DNA of 64,000 nt from Cryptosporangium phraense (GTDB lineage Bacteria; Actinomycetota; Actinomycetes; Mycobacteriales; Cryptosporangiaceae). The first letter of the stretch is position 1, and every line of letters starts with the position of its first letter. Made by a program: the position numbers and the translations under genes. A model generated the notes under the pieces. The model was not told where the DNA came from and searched no databases. It saw only the letters and a list, made by a program, of their open reading frames with translations. The stretch covers positions 124,001 to 188,000 of the forward strand of contig NZ_VIRS01000002.1 in NCBI RefSeq assembly GCF_006912135.1, read 5' to 3'. Shown here piece after piece: positions 40,769-50,863 of the stretch.

Positions 40769-41140
40769 GTGATCGTCAGTGTCGGCATCGACGTGGTGCT
40801 CGTCGAACGGTTCGCGGCGGCGGTGGCCCGTACCCCGAACTTCGTGGAGCGGTTGTTCACCCCGGAGGAACGGCTCACCGCCGACGGGCACCCGCGCCCG
40901 GCGGATTCCCTGGCCGCCCGGTTCGCCGCCAAGGAGGCCGTGGCCAAGGCCCTCGGGGCGCCCGGCGGCCTGTCCTGGCACGACTGCGAGGTCGTGGCCG
41001 ATCGAGACGGCCGGCCGTGGCTCACGGTGCGCGGCACGGTCGCCGAAGCTGCGGCTGAGCGAAACATCACCCGCTGGCACCTCTCCCTCTCCCACGACGG
41101 CGGGATCGCATCGGCAATGGTGGTGGCGGAGGCAGCGTGA
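40769..41140 (+). CDS. acpS: Holo-[acyl-carrier-protein] synthase
   Basis: AcpS transfers 4'-phosphopantetheine from CoA to acyl carrier protein. From GTG 40769 the product has 123 residues ([16 protein letters not shown]...). The magnesium ligands Asp8 (in GIDVV) and Glu56 (in [12 protein letters not shown]) are visible, and the C-terminal [17 protein letters not shown] is typical. Upstream in-frame codons are shadow of the divergent SDR. Its TGA overlaps the next GTG (GTGA). Confidence 0.95.
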   Translation: MIVSVGIDVVLVERFAAAVARTPNFVERLFTPEERLTADGHPRPADSLAARFAAKEAVAKALGAPGGLSWHDCEVVADRDGRPWLTVRGTVAEAAAERNITRWHLSLSHDGGIASAMVVAEAA

Positions 41141-42603
41141 GCTCTTACGACGCGACGACGGGGGCCTGGCCCGTCAAGACGATCCGGTCGACCGAGCAGG
41201 AAGCGATGGCCCCGCTGCCGTCCGGAGGCCTCATGCGGCGCGCCGCCGCCGGGCTGGCCCGGCGGCTGATCTCGCTGCTGGCCGACTCCGGGGGCGTCTA
41301 CGGCGCGCCGGTCGTGCTGCTGGTCGGCGGCGGCGACAACGGCGGCGACGCGCTGTTCGCCGGAGCGACGCTGGCCCGCCGGGGCGCGGTCGTCCGCGCG
41401 GTCGCCGGCGTGCAGGACGAGCGGGTGCACCGCGGCGGGCTGACCGCGCTGACCGCGGCCGGCGGACGGCTGGTCGAGCTCGGCGACGTCCGCGAGCGGC
41501 CCGCGCTGGTCGTCGACGGGCTGCTCGGCATCGGCGGCCACGGCGGCCTGCGCCCGGACGGCGCCCGGCTCGCCCAAGCCGCCGAGGCCTGGCGGGCGGA
41601 CGGCTCGCTGGTGGTCGCCGTCGACCTGCCCAGCGGCGTCGAGCCGGACACCGGCGAGGTCACCGGCTCGGCCGTCACCGCCGACCTGACCGTGGCGTTC
41701 GGCAGCTACAAGGTCGGCCTGCTGGTCGGCGAGGGCGCGCTGCGCGCCGGTCTGGTCGAGGTCGTCGACATCGGGCTCGACTTCGCCGAGCCGCCCGCGC
41801 TGCGGCTCGTCACCGCCGACGCGGTGCGCGGCTGGTGGCCGCACCCCGGCCCGACCGACGACAAGTACACCCGCGGCGTCGTCGGGCTCGCGTCCGGATC
41901 GGAGCAGTATCCGGGCGCGGCGATCCTGTCGACCGGCGGCGCGCTCTCCGGCCCGTCCGGCTACGTCCGCTACGCCGGCGCGGCCCGCGACGCGGTCCGT
42001 ACCGCGCACCCCGAGGTCGTCTGCTCGCCCACGGTGGCCGAGGCCGGCCGGGTGCAGGCCTGGGTCGTCGGTTCCGGTCTCGGGACGGACGACGACGCGG
42101 CGGAGGCCGTGCGTCGCATCCTCGCCACCGACCTCCCGGTCGTTCTGGACGCCGACGGGCTGACGATCGTCTCGAAGCGCCTGGACTGGGTGCGCGAGCG
42201 CGAAGGACCAACGGTGCTCACCCCGCACGACCGCGAGTTCGAGCGGCTCGCGGGCGAAGTGGGGCCGGACCGGCTGGCCGCCGCCCGCCGGGCCGCGTCC
42301 GAACTCGGCGCGACCGTGCTGCTCAAGGGCTACCGCACGGTGATCGCCGGCCCGGACGACGCCCCGGCCTACGTCGTCGCGGCCGGCGTCCCGGAGTTGG
42401 CCACCGCGGGCACCGGCGACGTGCTCTCCGGCGTCGTCGGCTCGCTGCTGGCCGGCGGCCTGGCCCCGGCCGAGGCCGCCGCGGCCGGCGCGTTCGTGCA
42501 CGGCACCGCCGGCCGCCTGGCCGCCGAGGCCGGCCCGGTCGTGGCGTCCCGGGTGCTCGCCCACCTACCGGACGCCGTGCGCCGCGTCGCCCTGGGACAC
42601 TGA
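41137..42603 (+). CDS. nnr: Bifunctional NAD(P)H-hydrate epimerase / dehydratase
   Basis: This enzyme repairs NAD(P)H hydrates: the N-terminal YjeF domain epimerises them and the C-terminal domain dehydrates the S form using ADP or ATP. The 488-residue product has [25 protein letters not shown] (NxGDG-like loop) and VDLPSGV in the first half, and [30 protein letters not shown] and [12 protein letters not shown] in the second. The GTG start at 41137 overlaps acpS. The acpS-nnr-alr order is common in actinobacteria. Confidence 0.94.
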   Translation: MSSYDATTGAWPVKTIRSTEQEAMAPLPSGGLMRRAAAGLARRLISLLADSGGVYGAPVVLLVGGGDNGGDALFAGATLARRGAVVRAVAGVQDERVHRGGLTALTAAGGRLVELGDVRERPALVVDGLLGIGGHGGLRPDGARLAQAAEAWRADGSLVVAVDLPSGVEPDTGEVTGSAVTADLTVAFGSYKVGLLVGEGALRAGLVEVVDIGLDFAEPPALRLVTADAVRGWWPHPGPTDDKYTRGVVGLASGSEQYPGAAILSTGGALSGPSGYVRYAGAARDAVRTAHPEVVCSPTVAEAGRVQAWVVGSGLGTDDDAAEAVRRILATDLPVVLDADGLTIVSKRLDWVREREGPTVLTPHDREFERLAGEVGPDRLAAARRAASELGATVLLKGYRTVIAGPDDAPAYVVAAGVPELATAGTGDVLSGVVGSLLAGGLAPAEAAAAGAFVHGTAGRLAAEAGPVVASRVLAHLPDAVRRVALGH

Positions 42604-42608
42604 GAGGC

Positions 42609-43733
42609 ATGCTGCAAGCGGAAGCGGTGGTCGACCTCGACGCCATCCGGGCCAACACCGCCTACCTGGCCGGCCTCGCGGCGGAGCAGTCGGCCGCGAC
42701 GATGGCCGTGGTCAAGGCCGACGGGTACGGGCACGGCGCGGTGCCGTCGGCGCGGGCCGCGCTGGCCGGGGGCGCCGGCTGGCTCGGCGTGGCCACGGTC
42801 GGCGAGGCGCTGGAACTCCGCACCGCCGGTATCGACGCCCCGATCCTGAGCTGGCTGAACGGTCCCGGCACCGACGTCGGCCCGGCCGTGCGGGCGAGCG
42901 TCGACCTCGGCGTCCCGAGCGTCCGACTGCTGGAGGAGGCCATCACGGCGGCGAAGGCCGCCGACCGCACGGCCCGCCTGCACCTGAAGGTCGACACCGG
43001 GCTCGGACGCTCCGGGGCCACCCCGGCCGACTGGCCCGACCTGCTCGTCGCCGCGGCCAAGGCGCAGGCCGAGGGCACGGCCGAGGTGATCGGCGTCTGG
43101 AGCCACTTCGCCTGCGCCGACGAACCCGGTCACCCGTCGATCGCGGCCCAGCTCGCGGTGTTCCGGGAGGCGCTCGAGGTGGCCGACCGGCACGGCGTCC
43201 ACCCGCAGATCCGGCACCTGGCCAACTCGGCCGCAACGCTGACACTGCCCGAGGCGCACTTCGACCTGGTGCGGGCGGGCGTGTCGATCTACGGCCTCTC
43301 GCCCAACCCGGCCCAGGTACCGGCCGACGCGCTGCGACCGGCGATGACGCTGCGCGCCCGGGTGCTGATCGCCAAGCGGGTGCCGGCCGGCCACGGCGTC
43401 TCCTACGGGCACACGTACCACACCGCGGCCCCGACGACGCTGGCTCTGGTCCCGCTCGGGTACGGCGACGGCATCCCGCGACACGCCAGCAGCGCCGGCC
43501 CGGTGCTGCTCGCCGGCAAGCGTCGGACGATCGCCGGACGCGTCTGCATGGACCAGTTCGTGCTCGACGTCGGCGACGACCCGGTCTCCGAGGGCGACCA
43601 GGCGATCCTGTTCGGCCCCGGCGACCAGGGCGAACCCACCGCCGACGAGTGGGCCGACGTCGCCGGGACGATCAACTACGAGATAGTGACGCGGATCGGC
43701 GCCCGGGTGCCCCGCACCTACGTGGGGGCCTGA
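42609..43733 (+). CDS. alr: Alanine racemase
   Basis: Alr makes D-alanine for peptidoglycan using pyridoxal phosphate. The ATG at 42609 gives 374 residues. Lys36 in VVKADGYGHG binds the cofactor, and Tyr266 in GVSYGHTYH is the second catalytic base. The C-terminal beta domain includes RVCMDQFVLDVG. Upstream in-frame sequence is shadow of nnr. It lies 5 bp after nnr, and the hydrolase gene follows 2 bp later. Confidence 0.96.
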   Translation: MLQAEAVVDLDAIRANTAYLAGLAAEQSAATMAVVKADGYGHGAVPSARAALAGGAGWLGVATVGEALELRTAGIDAPILSWLNGPGTDVGPAVRASVDLGVPSVRLLEEAITAAKAADRTARLHLKVDTGLGRSGATPADWPDLLVAAAKAQAEGTAEVIGVWSHFACADEPGHPSIAAQLAVFREALEVADRHGVHPQIRHLANSAATLTLPEAHFDLVRAGVSIYGLSPNPAQVPADALRPAMTLRARVLIAKRVPAGHGVSYGHTYHTAAPTTLALVPLGYGDGIPRHASSAGPVLLAGKRRTIAGRVCMDQFVLDVGDDPVSEGDQAILFGPGDQGEPTADEWADVAGTINYEIVTRIGARVPRTYVGA

Positions 43734-43735
43734 CG

Positions 43736-44944
43736 ATGGCGAACAACAACGGCGTCTCCGCCGCTTTCGGCCTGGCCGGAGCGCTGGTCGGGGCCATGGC
43801 CGCCGGAGCCGCGGCCGGGGTCGCGGCCGAGCGCTTCGCGGTCCGCCGCCGTCGCCGCCCCGGCGACCCCTACGCCGACGAGCCGTTCGGCGCGCTGCCC
43901 TACGACTCCGCGCAGATCGTCACCGCCGACGGCGTCGACCTGTACGTCGAGACCGTGGACGCCGACGGTGAGCCCGACCTCACGGTGATCTTCGTCCACG
44001 GGTTCGCGCTCGACATGGGGACCTGGCACTTCCAGCGCCGGGTCTTCACCGGCAGCGACGAGCCCCGGGTCCGGATGGTGTTCTACGACCAGCCCGGCCA
44101 CGGCAAGTCGGCCCCGCGGCCGGACGGGAACTACACGATCGACCAGCTCGCCGACAGCCTGGCCGAGATCATCCGGAAGGTCGCCCCCGAGGGCCCGCTG
44201 GTGCTGGCCGGGCACTCGATGGGCGGCATGACGCTGATGGCGCTGGCCGAGCGCTACCCCGACCTGGTGCTCGACCGGGTGGTCGGCACCGCGCTGGTGT
44301 CCACGTCGGCCGGTCACCTCGACGACGTCGCGCTCGGGTTCCCCCCGATCGTCGCCTGGCTGCGCGGTGCGGTGACGCCGACGCTGACCAGGGTCCTGCG
44401 CTGGCAGCCGTCGATGGCCGAGCGCGGCCGCCGGTCCGGCAGCGACCTGGCCTACCTGCTGACCAAGCGGTACGGCTTCGGCACGCCCGACCCCAGCCCG
44501 TCGCTCGTCGAGTACGTCGAGCACATGAACGAGGGCACCAAGGTCGAGGTCATCGCCGGCTACCTGTCGACGCTGTCCGAGCACGACCGGTACGCGGCGC
44601 TGGAGGCGTTCGCCGACCTCGAGACGCTCGTCGTCTGCGGTGACCTGGACCTGCTCACGCCGGTCGAGCACACCCGCGAGATCGCGAAGCTGCTGCCGAA
44701 GGCCGCGCTGCTGGAGGTGCCCGACGGCGGTCACTGCACGCTGATGGAGCACGCCGACGCGGTCAACGACGCGCTGGCCGAGCTCTTCCGCCGAGCCGCG
44801 CTCGTCGCCGAGGGGCGTCGTCCGGAGTCGGCCGCGAAGCGGAGTGAGGCGGCGGCGGCGAAGCAGCGCCGCGGCTGGGCCCGGCGGGCCGGTGAGCAGC
44901 AGCGCAAGGCACTCGATCGGATTCTGCGTCGGAAGGGCGCCTGA
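43736..44944 (+). CDS. Alpha/beta hydrolase with N-terminal membrane anchor
   Basis: From ATG 43736 the product has 402 residues. An N-terminal hydrophobic segment (about 8-30) may be a signal anchor. The hydrolase core has the oxyanion loop HGFALDMGTW, the nucleophile Ser161 in GHSMGG, an acid in GDLD (302-305) and His333 in DGGHC. The last ~45 residues are basic. The alr-hydrolase-tsaE order is seen in other actinobacteria. The substrate is unknown. Its TGA overlaps the tsaE ATG by one base. Confidence 0.9.
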   Translation: MANNNGVSAAFGLAGALVGAMAAGAAAGVAAERFAVRRRRRPGDPYADEPFGALPYDSAQIVTADGVDLYVETVDADGEPDLTVIFVHGFALDMGTWHFQRRVFTGSDEPRVRMVFYDQPGHGKSAPRPDGNYTIDQLADSLAEIIRKVAPEGPLVLAGHSMGGMTLMALAERYPDLVLDRVVGTALVSTSAGHLDDVALGFPPIVAWLRGAVTPTLTRVLRWQPSMAERGRRSGSDLAYLLTKRYGFGTPDPSPSLVEYVEHMNEGTKVEVIAGYLSTLSEHDRYAALEAFADLETLVVCGDLDLLTPVEHTREIAKLLPKAALLEVPDGGHCTLMEHADAVNDALAELFRRAALVAEGRRPESAAKRSEAAAAKQRRGWARRAGEQQRKALDRILRRKGA

Positions 44945-45411
44945 TGTTCCTGAAGACCCCGTCGGACACGCAGGCGCTGGGCGCGGCGCTCGCCCCGGTG
45001 CTGCGGGCCGGTGACCTGATCGTGTTGGTCGGCCCCCTCGGGGCCGGGAAGACCCAGCTCGCGCAGGGGATCGGCGCCGGTCTCGGCGTCCGTGGTGCGG
45101 TCACCAGCCCCACGTTCGTGATCTCCCGCGTCCACCCGCCGGACCCGTCCCGAGGCGGTCGGCTTCCCCTCGTCCATGCGGACGCCTACCGGCTGGGGAC
45201 GATCGCCGAGGTCGACGATCTCGATCTGGACGCGGACGTTGAGTCGGCGGTCACGGTGGTGGAGTGGGGGGCCGGTCTGGTCGAGCAGCTGACGTCCGGG
45301 TACCTGGAGATCCGCCTCGACCGGGACGACGACTCAGACGTCCGCACGGCCACGCTCGTGCCGCACGGGAGCGACTGGGCCGACCGCCTGGCCGCACTCG
45401 ACCTAGGCTGA
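44944..45411 (+). CDS. tsaE: tRNA t6A biosynthesis ATPase TsaE
   Basis: TsaE works with TsaB and TsaD to make N6-threonylcarbamoyladenosine at tRNA position 37. The 155-residue product has the Walker A loop GPLGAGKT (30-37), TSPTFV and HADAYRL, all typical. The ATG shares a base with the hydrolase stop. In many actinobacteria tsaB follows directly; here tsaB is 7.25 kb away. Its end overlaps the convergent MFS gene by 9 bp. Confidence 0.94.
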   Translation: MFLKTPSDTQALGAALAPVLRAGDLIVLVGPLGAGKTQLAQGIGAGLGVRGAVTSPTFVISRVHPPDPSRGGRLPLVHADAYRLGTIAEVDDLDLDADVESAVTVVEWGAGLVEQLTSGYLEIRLDRDDDSDVRTATLVPHGSDWADRLAALDLG

Positions 45412-46593
45412 ACGGGCCCCGGAGAGGACGCGGATCACCGGGAGCACGGCGACCAGCGACGCGGCGCAGGCGAGGGCGAACACCCAGGCCACCGCGGTGG
45501 TGGACACGATCGCGCCGGCCACCGCGGCGCCGATCGAGCTGCCGACAAGGAACGCGGTGATCAGCCAGGCGAACGCCTCGGTGACGGTGCCGGCGGGCGC
45601 GAGCCGGTCGATCGCCAGGAACACCAGCGTGATGATCGGTGGCAACGCCAAGCCGCTCACCACGCTGAACACCAGCGCCAGCGGCAGCATCCCGGACGAC
45701 GTCGGGACGAACGCCATCGGCAGGTAACCAACGCCCAGCCCGGCCAGCAGCCACGGCAGCACCCGGCCCGGTTCGACCCGGTCCGAGCGCCCGGAGAACC
45801 ACACCCCGCTGAACAGCGCCCCCAACGCGTTGGCCGCGACCAGCCAGGTCGTCCACCCCCGGCTCCCGGACGCCTCGCTGAACGCGGCCGCCGCGACCGG
45901 GTAGGTCCCGATGGTCAGACCGGCCAGCAGCATCGCGCCGTAGACCCGTCGCAACCGGGGCGGACGCAGCGCACCGGCCCAGTGCCGTTCCGCGACCTCG
46001 GCCGGTCGCCACTGCCGGGACTCCCGGGCGGCGGCGAACCACAGCGTCCCGGCCAGCCCGATCGCCGCGGCCGCGTACAGCCCGCCGGCCGGGCCGAACC
46101 CGCTCGCGATCAGCACGATCAGCGGGCCGAGGACGAAGATCAGCTCCTGCGAGGCCGCGTCGAGCGCGTAGACGCGCGGGACCTCGCGCTCGGGCAGCAC
46201 GGTCGGCCAGATCGCCCGGAGGCCGGGCTCGACCGGCGGCGTCGCCGCCCCGGCGATCGCCGCGACGACGATCCCGACGAGCGGCCCGACGAACGGCAGC
46301 GCGGCCAGCGCGGCCGAACAGAGGATCCCGGCGCCGACGATGACCCGGGTCTGGCCGGTGCGGTCCATCCGCCGGGCGAGCACCGGCCCGCCGACCGCGG
46401 TGCCGGCCGTGTAGGCCGCCGCCAGCGCGCCGGCCACGCCGTACCCCTCGGACGATCCCCGCGTGAACAGCACGATCGCGACCGGGATCATGCCCGTGGG
46501 GAGCCGCCCCAACAGGCTGGACGTGAGCAGGCGGGCAACCGTGCGCTGCCGGAGCAGGGCGAGCGGCGAGCGTACTTCGGACGTGGACGACAT
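45403..46593 (-). CDS. Major facilitator superfamily transporter
   Basis: The 396-residue product has about twelve hydrophobic segments and the loop-2 pattern of MFS proteins (GGPVLARRMDRTGQTRV). The N-terminus MSSTSEVRSPLALLRQRTVARLL precedes the first helix. The family resembles actinobacterial putative drug exporters, but the substrate cannot be told. It is transcribed against tsaE and is divergent from the carbonic anhydrase gene, with 235 bp between them. Confidence 0.88.
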   Translation of the reverse strand: MSSTSEVRSPLALLRQRTVARLLTSSLLGRLPTGMIPVAIVLFTRGSSEGYGVAGALAAAYTAGTAVGGPVLARRMDRTGQTRVIVGAGILCSAALAALPFVGPLVGIVVAAIAGAATPPVEPGLRAIWPTVLPEREVPRVYALDAASQELIFVLGPLIVLIASGFGPAGGLYAAAAIGLAGTLWFAAARESRQWRPAEVAERHWAGALRPPRLRRVYGAMLLAGLTIGTYPVAAAAFSEASGSRGWTTWLVAANALGALFSGVWFSGRSDRVEPGRVLPWLLAGLGVGYLPMAFVPTSSGMLPLALVFSVVSGLALPPIITLVFLAIDRLAPAGTVTEAFAWLITAFLVGSSIGAAVAGAIVSTTAVAWVFALACAASLVAVLPVIRVLSGARSA

Positions 46594-46793
46594 GAGCGTT
46601 TCCCAGGCTGGAACGGTCGGGTTGGTCTGCCCTGGCCGCGCGGCCGGGCGCCGCGATCAGCGGCCCGATGCTCCTGGGAAGTCGCCGCGCTCGCGGTCGT
46701 CGCCGTAGAGCGGCAACTGCACCTCGAGCGATGACATGGCGCGAGGATATCGGATGCCCCCATTCGGGGGATGAAGCCGTGTCGCCGACTTAT

Positions 46794-46799
46794 TAGAGT
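46794..46799 (+). promoter_or_regulatory. Candidate -10 of the carbonic anhydrase gene
   Basis: TAGAGT at 46794-46799 matches the -10 consensus. The start codon is 29 nt further on, with a good AGGGAGG ribosome site at 46817-46823, so this mRNA would have a normal short leader. Confidence 0.45.
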
Positions 46800-46828
46800 T
46801 TCTCTATCTGCCAACTAGGGAGGCACCG

Positions 46829-47320
46829 GTGAGCGTCACTGACGAGCTGCTCGCTAACGCGGAGCGGTACGCGGCGAACTTCGACAAGGGTGACCTGCCG
46901 TTGCCTCCGGGCAAGGGCGTCGCCGTGCTGGCGTGCATGGATGCCCGCCTCAACCCCTACGGCCTGCTCGGGCTCTCGGAGGGCGACGCGCACGTCATCC
47001 GCAACGCGGGCGGCGTCGTCACCGCCGACGAACTGCGGTCGCTCGCGATCAGCCAGCGCCTGCTCGGCACGACCGAGATCATCCTCATCCATCACACCGA
47101 CTGCGGCATGCTCACGTTCACCGACGACGACTTCAAGGCCTCGATCCAGGCCGACACCGGCCTCAAGCCCCCGTGGGCCGCCGAAGCCTTCACCGACCTC
47201 GACGAGGACGTTCGCCAGTCGATCGCCCGAATCACCGCGGACCCGTTCATCCCGCACAAGGAATCCGTCCGCGGATTCGTCTACGACGTGTTCAAGGGGA
47301 CGCTCACCGAGGTGCAGTAA
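46829..47320 (+). CDS. Beta-class carbonic anhydrase
   Basis: The enzyme interconverts CO2 and bicarbonate. The 163-residue product carries the zinc ligands Cys36, His89 and Cys92 and the Asp38-Arg40 dyad (ACMDAR and HHTDCG). The size and pattern match the short actinobacterial beta class (like Mycobacterium CanA). The start is GTG at 46829 with a strong AGGGAGG site. It is followed by an acyl-CoA ligase gene after 120 bp. Confidence 0.92.
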   Translation: MSVTDELLANAERYAANFDKGDLPLPPGKGVAVLACMDARLNPYGLLGLSEGDAHVIRNAGGVVTADELRSLAISQRLLGTTEIILIHHTDCGMLTFTDDDFKASIQADTGLKPPWAAEAFTDLDEDVRQSIARITADPFIPHKESVRGFVYDVFKGTLTEVQ

Positions 47321-47440
47321 GGGGGCGCACGCTGCGCGAACCTGTGCGGGTGGCGAGCGGCGATGGCACGATTACACGAATCACTGCGTTGATCGCGTAG
47401 TCGATTCCGATGCCGTCGCTGCCGCCGCCCGGAGGTCCCT

Positions 47441-48979
47441 GTGCCCCTCTCCGTCGCCTCGATCCTCGCCGAGACCGCCGCTCGGCGTCCCGACCACACC
47501 GCGCTGGTCCTCGGCGACCTCCGGCTGCCCTACTCCGCGGTCTGGGACCAGGCCAAGCGCTACGCCGCGGTCTTCCGCGCCCAGGGCATCGGCCCGGGCG
47601 ACAAGGTCTCGATCCTGATCCCGAACACCCCGCACTTCGTCTTCGCGTACTACGGTGCGGCCGCGCTGGGGGCCGTCGTCGTGCCCGTCCACGCGTTGCT
47701 GCGGGCCGAGGAGATCGAGTACGTCCTCAAGGACTCAGAGTCCAAGCTGTTCGTCTGCGCGGGCCAGTTGCTCGGTGAGGGCGCCAAAGGCGCCGAGCTC
47801 GCCGACGTCCCCCTGATGACGGTGATGGGCGACGCCGGTCCGCAGACCGACGCCCTTCGTATCGACGAGATCGCCCAGCAGACCGAACCGATCCCGGCCT
47901 ACGAGCAGGCGGAGCCGGACGACGTGGCGGTCATCCTCTACACCTCGGGCACCACCGGGAAGCCCAAGGGCGCGATGCTGACGCACCTCAACATCGTGAT
48001 GAACGTCGACACCAGCGTGATCTCGTCATTCGACACCAGCCCCGACGACGTCGTGCTCGGCTGTCTGCCGCTGTTCCACTCGTTCGGGCAGACCGTGTCG
48101 CTGAACGTGACGTTCCGGGCCGGCGGCACGCTGGTCCTGATGCCCCGCTTCGACGGGCCGGGCGCGCTGCAGCTGATGATCAAGGAGAAGGTCACCAACT
48201 TCATCGCGGTGCCGACGATGTACATGGCGCTGCTCGATGCGATCCGCCAGTCCGAGTCGGATGAGAAGCCGCCGCTGCGGCTGGCGATCTCCGGCGGCGC
48301 CTCGCTGCTGCTGTCGGTGCTGGAGGAGTTCGAGCGGGTCTTCGAGATCCCGGTCTACGAGGGATACGGCCTGACCGAGACGTCGCCGGTCGCCACGTTC
48401 AACCAGAAGGGGTGGACGACCAAGCCGGGCACGGTCGGGCGGCCGATCTGGGGGGTGGACGCGGAGATCGCGCGGGCCGAGATCGAAGAGCGGATCGAGC
48501 TGCTGCCGGTCGGCGAGCTGGGCGAGATCGTGATCCGCGGCCACAACATCATGAAGGGCTACCTGAACCGGCCCGACGCGACCGCCGAGGCGATCGTCGA
48601 CCGCTGGTTCCGCACCGGTGACCTCGGAACCAAGGACGAGGACGGCTACATCACGATCGTCGACCGCAAGAAGGACATGGTCCTGCGCGGCGGGTTCAAC
48701 GTGTACCCGCGGGAGGTCGAGGAGGTGCTGATGCGCCACCCCGACGTCGCCCAGGTCGCGGTGATCGCGGTGCCGCACCCGACGCACGGCGAGGAGGTGT
48801 GCGCGGTGATCGTGCCGGCTCCGGGGTCCACTCCCGACAAGGAGGAGATCGTCGCCTGGTCGAAGACGCACCTGGCCGGGCACAAGTACCCGCGGATCGT
48901 CGAGTTCGTCGAGGCGTTCCCGCTCGGGCCGTCGGGCAAGGTCCTCAAGCGGGAGCTGAAGACGCAGTTCGGGGAGTAG
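47441..48979 (+). CDS. Long-chain acyl-CoA ligase
   Basis: The 512-residue product is a member of the ANL (AMP-forming) family that activates fatty acids to acyl-CoA. Motifs are YTSGTTGKPKG (from Tyr167), YGLTETSP, RTGDLGTKDEDGY, the hinge DRKKDMVLRGGFNVYP and the catalytic Lys500 in GPSGKVLKRE. The start is GTG at 47441, 6 nt after GGAGG. The exact chain length of the substrate is unknown. A large hairpin follows. Confidence 0.92.
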   Translation: MPLSVASILAETAARRPDHTALVLGDLRLPYSAVWDQAKRYAAVFRAQGIGPGDKVSILIPNTPHFVFAYYGAAALGAVVVPVHALLRAEEIEYVLKDSESKLFVCAGQLLGEGAKGAELADVPLMTVMGDAGPQTDALRIDEIAQQTEPIPAYEQAEPDDVAVILYTSGTTGKPKGAMLTHLNIVMNVDTSVISSFDTSPDDVVLGCLPLFHSFGQTVSLNVTFRAGGTLVLMPRFDGPGALQLMIKEKVTNFIAVPTMYMALLDAIRQSESDEKPPLRLAISGGASLLLSVLEEFERVFEIPVYEGYGLTETSPVATFNQKGWTTKPGTVGRPIWGVDAEIARAEIEERIELLPVGELGEIVIRGHNIMKGYLNRPDATAEAIVDRWFRTGDLGTKDEDGYITIVDRKKDMVLRGGFNVYPREVEEVLMRHPDVAQVAVIAVPHPTHGEEVCAVIVPAPGSTPDKEEIVAWSKTHLAGHKYPRIVEFVEAFPLGPSGKVLKRELKTQFGE

Positions 48980-48987
48980 GTGAGACA

Positions 48988-49024
48988 CGAGCGCCGCCGA
49001 CTGGGGGTTAGTCGGCGGCGCTCG
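48988..49024. terminator. 15-bp hairpin between convergent genes
   Basis: Bases 48988-49002 are exactly complementary to 49010-49024 with a 7-nt loop. It lies 9 bp after the acyl-CoA ligase stop and 69 bp from the end of the convergent gene, so it can serve both strands. Confidence 0.88.
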
Positions 49025-49092
49025 GTATCGGGGTCGATGGTGCAGGGGTTTTCCCTGCTACGGAACCGGGTTGCCGTTCCGTGATCCAGCCG

Positions 49093-50151
49093 TTAGTCGA
49101 TCGTGAGGGTGTTGAGGACGTAGTCGCAGCCGGTCTTGATCTGTGATTCCTGGTCGGCCCACTGGCAACGGACCTGGATCTCACGGGTCTTGTTGAACAT
49201 GAAGTAGCTGTAGGCCTTCGCCGACCCGAAGTCGAACTGGTAGAAGAAGCCCTTGAAGCCGTTGTAGGTCACGTTCTGCCGGGTCGACGGGTCCTGCTTG
49301 ATCTGCGTCACCAGGTTGTCGAACTCGGTCTCGAGCTGCGATTCGCTGATCGTGCTGGTGTCGGCGGGCAGCGTGTACGAGTCGAGGATCAGGAAGTCGT
49401 TCTGCTCGCTCGCCGACGTCGCCATCGCCGCGGTGTACTCGCTGCTCTTGCCCGTCGTCTCCGAGCTCGGAGCCTTGACCTCCTGGAAGCCCTCCGGCAG
49501 ACGGGTGCTGAACGGCGCGCCGGCCGGGCGGACCTCGGGACGGCTGGTGTCGATCGACGGACCGGTCGACTCCGGCGTGGACGGCGAGGCGCCGGCCGTC
49601 GACGGCGCGGACACGGTGCCGCTGGGCTTCGGGGTCGCGGTGTCGCTGTCGTCGCTCTTCGAGACGAGCCAGGTGCCGATGCTGCAGACCAGGATGATGA
49701 TGACGACCACGCCGACGATTCCGCCGACGATCCAGCCGGTCTTGCTCTTCTTCGGCGGGGCCGGCGGCGGGAAGCCGCCACCCGGGGCGCCGTAGGCCGG
49801 CTGCGGGTTCCCGTACGGGTCGGCCGGAGCGGCGTACGGGTCGGCGCCATAGGCCCCGGCGCTCGGGTTGCCGTAGGCGCCACCGCTCGGGTTCGCGTAC
49901 GGGTCGCCCGGGGGTAACGGCGCGGTCGGGTTCTGCGGGGGCTGGCCGTACGGAACGCCGGACGACGGCTGGCCGTAGGGGCCGCCGGAGCCGGGCTGGT
50001 CGTAGGGAGACCCGGACTGGGGCTGGTTGTACGGAGAGCCCGACTGGGGCTGGTTGTACGGAGACCCCGACGACGGCTGGCCGTACGGGTTGGCCGGCTG
50101 CCCATACGGGTCGTTCGGCTGCCCGTAGGGCTGGTTCGGGTCGTAACTCAT
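49093..50151 (-). CDS. Tyr/Pro/Gly-rich single-pass membrane protein
   Basis: The 352-residue product starts MSYDPNQPYGQPNDPYGQPA and is low complexity to about residue 130, with SGSPYNQPQ-type repeats. A single membrane helix (about 139-163) follows, then a Ser/Thr/Pro stalk and an extracellular domain of about 150 residues with two cysteines near the end (C330s-340s). The ATG at 50151 follows a ggagaag site. The plan matches the protein at 32424-34112. No enzyme motif is visible; a cell-envelope role is inferred. Confidence 0.82.
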   Translation of the reverse strand: MSYDPNQPYGQPNDPYGQPANPYGQPSSGSPYNQPQSGSPYNQPQSGSPYDQPGSGGPYGQPSSGVPYGQPPQNPTAPLPPGDPYANPSGGAYGNPSAGAYGADPYAAPADPYGNPQPAYGAPGGGFPPPAPPKKSKTGWIVGGIVGVVVIIILVCSIGTWLVSKSDDSDTATPKPSGTVSAPSTAGASPSTPESTGPSIDTSRPEVRPAGAPFSTRLPEGFQEVKAPSSETTGKSSEYTAAMATSASEQNDFLILDSYTLPADTSTISESQLETEFDNLVTQIKQDPSTRQNVTYNGFKGFFYQFDFGSAKAYSYFMFNKTREIQVRCQWADQESQIKTGCDYVLNTLTID

Positions 50152-50863
50152 GCTAGTTCCGCTCTTCTCCGGTCGTCATTGGGCTCTTCACCGGCCCCGA
50201 TTCAACCCCAGCATGCTGCGCCGACGACGTTCCGGGTGTGCCGATGCCGACGCAAACACTGTCGCTTACCGGACACAGTTGTCGCACAGGCGATCAAGCG
50301 CCAGTGGCCGTACGGCCCCCATCTGGGGGCACATTGCTACCAATCGTCACGTAGTTATCGGGTGAGCGTGGGGGTGCGGGGGCTTGTTCATGGGCCTTGT
50401 CGCCGCCGGCGTGGGGAACGAGCAGTGTCTCGGGTGCCAGAGGCGACGACGACGTTGCTACTTCTTGACCAATCCAAGGGGGAGGCGCAGTGGTCGATGA
50501 GACGCAGTCGCCGCCGGAGCGGGGTGATCTGCCGTCGCGGCCGGGGAGGCAGGCGAGCAGCCGCATCCGCGGGTGAGCACGAACCGTTGAGCGGCCGCCT
50601 CAGCGCTGGCTACCCGTGTCCGACGGTGGCCACCAATGCCGGGCAATGGCGGCTGTTGATCCGCCTGGCCGCGGGCCGGTCTTCGAAGCGTCATCGATCC
50701 CACTCATCTGAAGGCCGTCCGTCCAACGAGCCGCGCGGAAGCGGCGCACCGAGCCGCGTATCGCTGGCGACGCTGGGAGGTGTGTGCTGTCCGGCTCCGG
50801 AGCGGTGCTGTGTTCCCGCGATCGGGCGGAAGGCTGCCGTCGCGGTGCGGCGGGTGCTGTATG

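Noticed and set aside
40732-42564. Upstream extension of the SDR frame (848 codons in total)
   Set aside because: The extra part lies opposite acpS and nnr, both clear genes; the SDR fold begins at ATG 40731.
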